Shown here in pieces: positions 58,795-64,000 of a DNA stretch of 64,000 bases. Source of the stretch: Nocardioides limicola (GTDB taxonomy: Bacteria > Actinomycetota > Actinomycetes > Propionibacteriales > Nocardioidaceae); the NCBI RefSeq assembly GCF_016827675.1, contig NZ_JAERJA010000002.1, forward strand, positions 248,001 to 312,000, given 5' to 3'. Every line of letters starts with the position of its first letter. The first letter of the stretch is position 1. The position numbers were made by a program, and so were the translations under genes. The notes below the pieces were generated by a model. That model was given only the letters and a program-made list of their open reading frames with translations. It ran no database searches and was not told the origin of the DNA.

Positions 58795-61071
58795 TCAGAC
58801 GACGGCGCCGGAGTCCTGGGGGTCACGGACCTTCTTGACCTTCTCCTCCCGCGACAGCGGCCAACGCCGCTGCAGCAGGATCGCCAGGGGTGCGGCGGTG
58901 AACAGCGACGAGTAGGAACCGAAGGTCAGGCCGAGCAGCAGGGCGATCGCGAAGTCCTGCAGCGAGTCGCCACCGAGGATCGCCAGCGCAGCCAGGATGA
59001 ACATGGCGCCCATACCGGTGTTGATGGTTCGGGGCAGCGTGTCCACGATCGCCTTGTTGGTGATGTCGGGGAAGTGTTCGGTGGTGGTGCCACGCCACTT
59101 CTCCCGGATCCGGTCGAAGACCACCACCGAGTCGTTGACCGACAGACCGATGATGGTCAACGCAGCGGCCAGGAAGACGCCGTCGATCGGTTTGCCCAGC
59201 CACGCGAAAATGCCGACGACGATGATCACGTCGTGGAACATCGCCAGCATCGCGGAGAGACCGAAGGTCCAGATGAATCGGATCGCCATGTAGAGCATCT
59301 GCGCGAGCAGCGCGATGATGAACGCGAGCAGGGCCTTGTTGCGCAGTTCGGTGCCGAGTGAGGCGCTGAGTTGCTCGTCGACCTCCTTGATCACGTCGAC
59401 CCCGGAGACCTCGATCAGGGCGTCGTGGATGCGACGCTCCTCCTCCGCGCTGATCCGGGAGGTGCGTACGGCGATCTTGTCGTCGGAGGCGGTCTGCACC
59501 ACCGCGTCGGGGAAGCCGGCGGCCGCCACGGCCTCGCGGGCGTCGTCGACGTCCATCGCGACGGCGGGCTGGTACTCCATCACCCGGCCGCCGGTGAACT
59601 CCACGCCCAGGTTCAAGCCCTTGATCCCGATGCCGGCCAGCGCCAGGATCACCATCACCGCGGAGGCGGCCAGGAACTTCTTGCTGTGCCGCATCAGGTC
59701 GGGGCTCTTGCGGTTCAGCCAGGAGCGCACCGGGCCGATCGAGCCGAGGCCGGTGATCGCCGGGCGGCGGGTGATGGTCTTGCTGCTCATCGCGACCTCG
59801 GTGAGCACCCGGGAGACCACCAGGGCGGAGATCATCGAGGCGATGACACCGATGGAGAGGGTGACACCGAAGCCCTTGACCGGGCCGGCAGCGAGCAGGA
59901 ACAGCAGCCCGGCGGCCAGCAGGGTGGTGATGTTGGAGTCGATGATCGCGCTGAACGCCTTGTTGAAGCCGACGCTCAGCGACCGCTTGAGGCCGCCGGA
60001 GGGGTACGCGTCGTACTCCTCCCTGGCTCTCTCGAAGATCAGCACATTGGCGTCGATGGCCATGCCGATGGCGAGCACGAAGCCGGCCAGGCCGGGCAGG
60101 GTGAGGGTGGCGCCCATCGCCAGCAGGACGGCGTACGCGATCAGGGCGTAGGTGCACAGGGCCAGCGTGGCCAGGAAGCCCACCAGTCGGTAGACCATGA
60201 TGATGAAGAGGCCGGTGAGGATCAGACCGATGATGGCGGCCTCGACCGAGGCCTTGATGGCCCGCTCGCCGAGGGTCGGGCCCACCGTGCTGACCTGGAT
60301 CACCTCGACCGGGAGGGGCAGCGCACCTCCTTCGATGAGGACGGCGAGGTGCTCGGCCTCCTCGAAGGTGAAGTTGCCAGTGATCTGGGTGCTGCGGCCC
60401 CCGATGCCGACACCACAGCCCACCGACGACTCCGGTGCGGGCGAGGAGACTACGTCGTCGTCGAGCACGAAGGCGATCCGCCGGTTCGGGTCACCCTGCG
60501 GGACACAGGCCGCGTCGGCGGTCTCCTGCTGCCAGAGCCGGCCGCCGTTGGCGGTGAAGTCGATGGCCACCACCCAGGCGGTGGAGGTCTCCGGCTGCTG
60601 GGCACGAGCGCCGGTGATGTCGTCACCGCGCAGGAACGTCGGTGCTACTTCGATCCAGTCGCCCTGGTCCGAGCGCAGGATCAGGTTGCCCTCCGCGCTC
60701 GGCAGCGCCTCGGGCGCCACACTGGCCAACACCCGGTGGCCGGTCAGCTGGGCGGTGCGGCCGAGTACCTCGATGGCCTCCTCGGGATCTTGAAGATCCG
60801 GCAACTCTACGAGGATCCGGTTCTCCCCTTGGCGGACCAGGGTGGGCTCGGCGACACCGAGGGAGTCGACCCGGCCGCGGAGCACCTCGACGGCCTTGTC
60901 GGTGTTCTCCGCGTTGGCCTCGGCCACATCGCTGTCCGAGGTCTCCAGAACGATCTGGGTGCCTCCCCTGAGGTCCAGCCCGAGCCGGGGTGAGACGTTC
61001 ATGGCGATGGCGGCACAGCCGGCCAGCAGCGCGATGACCAGCAGCAGTCGTGTGACGACACCTCGTGACAT
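58795..61071 (-). CDS. secDF: SecD-SecF fusion, protein translocase accessory subunit
   Basis: 758 residues from ATG 61071, with GGGGAGA 9 nt upstream. SecD half: first helix, LGLDLRGGTQIVLE, a shortened external P1 domain (VEVLRGRVDSLGVAEPTLVR) and five helices with LPGLAGFVLAIGMAIDANVL. SecF half from about 470: FTGGRVMEYQP and SVNDSVVVFDRIREKWRG. One fused chain, whereas actinobacteria usually have separate secD and secF beside yajC; so this is likely a second, additional translocation motor using the proton gradient. Both halves keep the conserved Asp/Arg core. Confidence 0.92.
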   Translation of the reverse strand: MSRGVVTRLLLVIALLAGCAAIAMNVSPRLGLDLRGGTQIVLETSDSDVAEANAENTDKAVEVLRGRVDSLGVAEPTLVRQGENRILVELPDLQDPEEAIEVLGRTAQLTGHRVLASVAPEALPSAEGNLILRSDQGDWIEVAPTFLRGDDITGARAQQPETSTAWVVAIDFTANGGRLWQQETADAACVPQGDPNRRIAFVLDDDVVSSPAPESSVGCGVGIGGRSTQITGNFTFEEAEHLAVLIEGGALPLPVEVIQVSTVGPTLGERAIKASVEAAIIGLILTGLFIIMVYRLVGFLATLALCTYALIAYAVLLAMGATLTLPGLAGFVLAIGMAIDANVLIFERAREEYDAYPSGGLKRSLSVGFNKAFSAIIDSNITTLLAAGLLFLLAAGPVKGFGVTLSIGVIASMISALVVSRVLTEVAMSSKTITRRPAITGLGSIGPVRSWLNRKSPDLMRHSKKFLAASAVMVILALAGIGIKGLNLGVEFTGGRVMEYQPAVAMDVDDAREAVAAAGFPDAVVQTASDDKIAVRTSRISAEEERRIHDALIEVSGVDVIKEVDEQLSASLGTELRNKALLAFIIALLAQMLYMAIRFIWTFGLSAMLAMFHDVIIVVGIFAWLGKPIDGVFLAAALTIIGLSVNDSVVVFDRIREKWRGTTTEHFPDITNKAIVDTLPRTINTGMGAMFILAALAILGGDSLQDFAIALLLGLTFGSYSSLFTAAPLAILLQRRWPLSREEKVKKVRDPQDSGAVV

Positions 61072-61110
61072 GAGCGACAGTCTCCCCCACTGTGCCAACT
61101 CAGCCGCACA

Positions 61111-61148
61111 TGGGGTGAACTCCCCGGTGTGTCGGAGAGTTCACCCCA
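61111..61148 (-). terminator. 12-bp stem terminator
   Basis: TGGGGTGAACTC (61111-61122) and GAGTTCACCCCA (61137-61148) pair perfectly around 14 nt, 30 bp after the stop of the small secreted protein gene and before secDF. Confidence 0.75.
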
Positions 61149-61178
61149 GAGGCAGCCTCCACCTGCCTCGGTCGTGGA

Positions 61179-61526
61179 TCACTGGCAGGCGGCCTCAGCG
61201 GCCGGGAAGGCCGCATCGATCCCGGCGAAGTCGAGATGACCGATACCGCGGTTGGACCCGGAGCCACCAGCCATCACCGTCCGCGCGTGGATGGGGGTGC
61301 TCCAGCCGACGCCTCCGGCGTCCGCGAGGATCATGATCCCGTCATCGCACAGGCCGGTGATCTGCCGGGCGAGGTCATGGAAGGGAATGAAACCGTTCGA
61401 TCCGCCCATGCCCTGGACGGCGGCTTCGTTCATGTTCTTGACGAAACAGAAGTGGGCTGACGCCGGTGCGATCGTCATCGCGAACGCTACGACGCCGGTC
61501 CCCACCAGAACTGCGATCTTCCGCAT
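61179..61526 (-). CDS. Small secreted protein of unknown function
   Basis: 115 residues from ATG 61526, with GGGAG 9 nt upstream. Signal peptide MRKIAVLVGTGVVAFAMTIA with cleavage after PASA; mature part of about 90 residues with three Cys (HFCFV, GLCDDG, EAACQ-end) and Gly-rich turns (GMGGSNGFIP, GGSGSNRGIGHLD). No family recognised. Monocistronic: terminator downstream, hflX upstream ends 111 bp away. Confidence 0.77.
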   Translation of the reverse strand: MRKIAVLVGTGVVAFAMTIAPASAHFCFVKNMNEAAVQGMGGSNGFIPFHDLARQITGLCDDGIMILADAGGVGWSTPIHARTVMAGGSGSNRGIGHLDFAGIDAAFPAAEAACQ

Positions 61527-61637
61527 GGTGCTCAACTCCCTGGCCCCCCGTGTGGGACACAGAACCCCACGAATCTATCCCCGGCTCCGGCTGCTGACGA
61601 TCGCAGACCCAAGCCGACGTTGTGACCCGAGAGCGGT

Positions 61638-63146
61638 TCAGACGGCGTACGCCGCCAACTCGCCGGCCAGGTCCGGGTGCGCCCTGCCGGTGACCAGGGT
61701 GCCCTCGGCGGTGTGCTCGGTGCTGGTGATCTCGCCGTGCTGATGCAACCGGTTGATCAGGTCGCCGCGCCCGTAGGGCAGCAGCGCGGTGAAGGTGACC
61801 TCGGGACGGGGCAGCTCCGCCTCGACCGCGGCCAACGCGGCCTCGATGCCCTCGCCGGTGTGTGCGCTGACGACCACCGAGTGCGGTTCGCGTTGCTGCA
61901 GCCGGGCCAGCACCATCGGGTCGGCGATGTCGGCCTTGTTGATCACGATCAGCTCCGGCACCCGGTCGGCGCCGATCTCGGCGAAGACCTCGCGGACCGC
62001 GGCGATCTGCCCCTCCGGGTCGGCATGTGAGCCGTCGACCACGTGCAGGATCAGGTCGGCGTCGGCGACCTCCTCCAGGGTGGATCGGAACGCCTCGACG
62101 AGCTGGTGCGGCAGGTGCCTGACGAACCCGACCGTGTCGCTCATCGTGTAGACGCGACCGTCGGCGCTGGTGGTACGACGAGTGGTCGGGTCCAGGGTGG
62201 CGAAGAGGGAGTCCTCGACCAGCACGCCCGCCTTGGTGAGCCGGTTGAGCAGGCTGGACTTGCCGGCGTTGGTGTAGCCGGCAATCGCGACGCTGGGGAT
62301 GGCGTTGCGGCGACGCTCGGCACGCTTGGTGTCCCGGGTGCCCTTCATCGCCTCCAAGTCGCGGCGGAGCTTGGCGATCTTGGTGTTGATCCGGCGCCGG
62401 TCGGTCTCGATCTTGGTCTCACCGGGGCCACGGCCGCCGATGCCGGCGCCGGCGGCGACCCGGCCACCGGCCTGCCGGGAGAGGTTGCCACCCCAGCCGC
62501 GCAGCCGCTGCTTCATGTAGGTCAGCTGCGCCAGTTCGACCTGTGCCTGGCCCTCCCGGGACTTCGCATGCTGGGCGAAGATGTCGAGGATCAGCGCGGT
62601 CCTGTCGACGACCTTGACGCCGATCCGGTCCTCGAGGTTGCGCAGTTGGCTGGGCGCGAGTTCGCCGTCGCAGATCACCGTGTCGGCGCCGGTGGCCTGG
62701 ACGATCTCCTTGACCGCATCGACCTTGCCGCGGCCGATGTAGGTGGCCGGGTCGGGCTTCTGGCGGCGCTGGTAGATCGCCTCGAGGACCTGGGAGCCGG
62801 CGGTCTCGGCGAGCAGGGCCAGCTCGGCCATGGAGTTCTCGGCGTCGGTGACGGTGCCCTCGGTCCAGACACCGACCAACACGACCCGTTCGAGGAGGAG
62901 CTTGCGGTACTCGACCTCGGTGATGTCGGTGAGCTCGGTGGACAGGCCGACCACCCGGCGCAGCGCATGGCGCTCGGCGAGGTCCTGGGCGCCGACGGTC
63001 AGCTCCTCGGGGTCGGCGTCGTCGTACCGGCTCGATCCAGCGTCGGCCAGGTCGTCGTCGCGCCCGGCGGTGGCGTCCTGGTCGTCGTCCCAGTCGCGGG
63101 TCGCCTCGAGTTCGGCGGAGAGGGAGAAATCAGATGCGTGTGTCAT
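61638..63146 (-). CDS. hflX: Ribosome-associated GTPase HflX
   Basis: 502 residues. An acidic N-terminal extension of about 60 residues (DWDDDQDATAGRDDDLADAG), the HflX subdomain with KPDPATYIGRGKVDAVKEIV and GGRGPGETKIETDRRR, then the G domain: G1 GYTNAGKSS, G3 DTVGF, G4 NKAD. HflX splits stalled ribosomes after heat or antibiotic stress. Conserved neighbourhood with the lexA region in actinobacteria. Start ATG 63146. No hfq-type partner, as expected for this phylum. Confidence 0.95.
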   Translation of the reverse strand: MTHASDFSLSAELEATRDWDDDQDATAGRDDDLADAGSSRYDDADPEELTVGAQDLAERHALRRVVGLSTELTDITEVEYRKLLLERVVLVGVWTEGTVTDAENSMAELALLAETAGSQVLEAIYQRRQKPDPATYIGRGKVDAVKEIVQATGADTVICDGELAPSQLRNLEDRIGVKVVDRTALILDIFAQHAKSREGQAQVELAQLTYMKQRLRGWGGNLSRQAGGRVAAGAGIGGRGPGETKIETDRRRINTKIAKLRRDLEAMKGTRDTKRAERRRNAIPSVAIAGYTNAGKSSLLNRLTKAGVLVEDSLFATLDPTTRRTTSADGRVYTMSDTVGFVRHLPHQLVEAFRSTLEEVADADLILHVVDGSHADPEGQIAAVREVFAEIGADRVPELIVINKADIADPMVLARLQQREPHSVVVSAHTGEGIEAALAAVEAELPRPEVTFTALLPYGRGDLINRLHQHGEITSTEHTAEGTLVTGRAHPDLAGELAAYAV

Positions 63147-63193
63147 AGGTAATTCCAGAGTACGGCGCTGCCCCCCATGCCGCGAATCCTTTT

Positions 63194-63264
63194 GGCCCCG
63201 CGAAGTGGGGTTTGTGGCCCCCTCGAGGTGGGGTTTGTGGCCCTCCGAGATGGGGTTTGTGGCC
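63194..63264 (-). repeat. Tandem repeat, about 4 x 22 bp (same family as 30820-30907)
   Basis: On the minus strand GGCC-starting units end at 63197, 63219, 63242 and 63264 (22-23 bp apart); the third is GGCCACAAACCCCACCTCGA-like and the second contains the 19-bp match GGCCACAAACCCCACTTCG to 30886-30904. Confidence 0.9.
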
Positions 63265-63288
63265 GCGCGTCACACCTCGCGCGGCCAC
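63259..63288 (-). terminator. 11-bp stem at the edge of the repeat array
   Basis: GTGGCCGCGCG (63259-63269) pairs with CGCGCGGCCAC (63278-63288), 8-nt loop, formed by two repeat units facing each other, 16 bp after the SDR stop. Confidence 0.7.
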
Positions 63289-63303
63289 CAGACCCACCTC
63301 CTG

Positions 63304-64000
63304 CTACTTCGGAGGCATCCGGATGCCACCGTCGACGCGGATGACCTCGCCGTTCATGTAGGAGTTGGTGGCCACCTCGACGACCATCGAGGCGAGTTCC
63401 TCGGAGCGACCGAGACGCTTGGGGAAGAGCACCGACTCGCCGAGCTTGGCCTTGAACGCCTCGGAGGCCTCACCCTCGCCGTAGATCGGAGTGTCGATCA
63501 GGCCGGGTGCGATGGTGTTCACCCGGATGCCGGCCGCGGACAGGTCGCGGGCCACCGGCAGCGTCATGCCGACCACGCCGCCCTTGGAAGCCGAGTACGA
63601 CGCTTGGCCGATCTGGCCGTCGAAGGCCGCCACCGAGGCCATGTTGACCACCACACCGCGCTGGCCGTCGGCGTCGGGTTCATTGCGCGACATCGCGGTC
63701 GCGGCCAACCGGAGGGCGTCGAAGGTGCCGATCAGGTTGATCGCGATCACCTTGCTGAAGGCGCCGAGGTCGTGGGCGGAGTCGAAGTCGCCGTCGCGGC
63801 CGATGGTGCGCTGCGCCCAGCCGATCCCGGCCGAGTTCACGAGCACCTTGAGCGGGGCGAGGGCGACGGCCCGCTCGACGGCGGCCTGGATCTGGGCGGT
63901 GTCGGTCACGTCGACACGGGCGAACTCCCCGCCCACCTCGGCGGCCAGCGCGGCCCCCTTGTCCTCCTGGAGGTCGGCGACGATGACCTTGGCGCCCTTG
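63304..64000 (-). CDS. 3-hydroxyacyl-CoA dehydrogenase type-2-like SDR (5' end cut off by window edge)
   Basis: 232 visible residues; the N-terminal Rossmann glycine motif is beyond base 64000. Seen: ADLQEDKG after the second strand, VLVNSAGIGWAQRTI, NMASVAAFDGQIGQASYSAS with catalytic Ser, Tyr and Lys (YSASK), and VNTIAPGLIDTPIYGEG, with the PG-motif. The AFDGQIGQASYSASKGG pattern is that of HSD17B10-like 3-hydroxyacyl-CoA dehydrogenases, which act in fatty acid or steroid side-chain beta-oxidation; the exact acyl substrate is unknown. Followed by a 22-bp repeat array. Confidence 0.85.
   Translation of the reverse strand, partial: KGAKVIVADLQEDKGAALAAEVGGEFARVDVTDTAQIQAAVERAVALAPLKVLVNSAGIGWAQRTIGRDGDFDSAHDLGAFSKVIAINLIGTFDALRLAATAMSRNEPDADGQRGVVVNMASVAAFDGQIGQASYSASKGGVVGMTLPVARDLSAAGIRVNTIAPGLIDTPIYGEGEASEAFKAKLGESVLFPKRLGRSEELASMVVEVATNSYMNGEVIRVDGGIRMPPK

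Overview
The window is a high-GC, gene-dense actinobacterial chromosome segment. Gene content and order (hemE / DUF3000 / RNase D-like; hflX - SecDF - DinG ... lexA | LysM ... nrdR-nrdJ; DUF1918, DUF2237, DUF4012, DUF6318, WS/DGAT) point to Propionibacteriales, most likely Nocardioides or a close relative. That placement is inference from synteny and family content; there is no rRNA in the window. I saw no tRNA, CRISPR array, IS element or prophage. It looks like core chromosome, with one compositionally odd secreted-protein pair near 29.2-30.6 kb.

Layout. 0-9 kb: 3' part of hemE, divergent DUF3000 + RNase D-like pair, an orphan solute-binding lipoprotein, a hypothetical, and the RNA helicase hrpA. 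9-12 kb: TetR repressor divergent from a Baeyer-Villiger monooxygenase and short-chain dehydrogenase pair, with a clear palindromic operator. 12-19 kb: DUF402, ThrE exporter, YbdK-type carboxylate-amine ligase, WS/DGAT acyltransferase, APH-fold phosphotransferase plus partner. 19-24 kb: an orphan Mod-like DNA methyltransferase, two tandem minimal LPNTGG cell-wall proteins, DUF4012, enoyl-CoA hydratase. 24-32.8 kb: CHAD, DUF1918, small membrane proteins, YitT, DUF2237, TetR, Pr6Pr, a lipoprotein/secreted pair, MFS exporter with ArsR-type regulator.

32.9-35.7 kb is a compact sulfur (persulfide) detoxification operon: two CsoR/CstR-type C-tract/G-tract operators, rhodanese, persulfide-dioxygenase-rhodanese fusion, TauE-type exporter, and an untracked 54-aa Cys/His-rich protein. 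35.76-42.85 kb is an eight-gene Mrp-type cation/proton antiporter operon (F-G-B-C-three ND5/4/2-like subunits-E), with every junction overlapping by 4 bp and a split MrpA. 42.9-46.6 kb holds nrdR-nrdJ, preceded by two NrdR boxes exactly 31 bp apart that overlap DnaA boxes. 46.8-50.1 kb: two lipoproteins, a LysM SOS division-inhibitor candidate and lexA, with three LexA boxes between the last two. 50-64 kb: LemA/DUF2207, a flavin-type split-barrel protein, a NatAB-like ABC exporter, DinG-like helicase, a SecD-SecF fusion, HflX and the 3' part of a hydroxyacyl-CoA dehydrogenase-like SDR.

Two window-wide patterns stand out. First, at least 18 genes have a -10-like hexamer (TAnnnT or relaxed nAnnnT) only 6-7 nt before the start codon, i.e. 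predicted leaderless transcripts; I used this to choose several starts. Second, five gene 3' ends carry short tandem repeats of 18-23 bp; two of these loci, 32 kb apart, share the same 22-bp unit.
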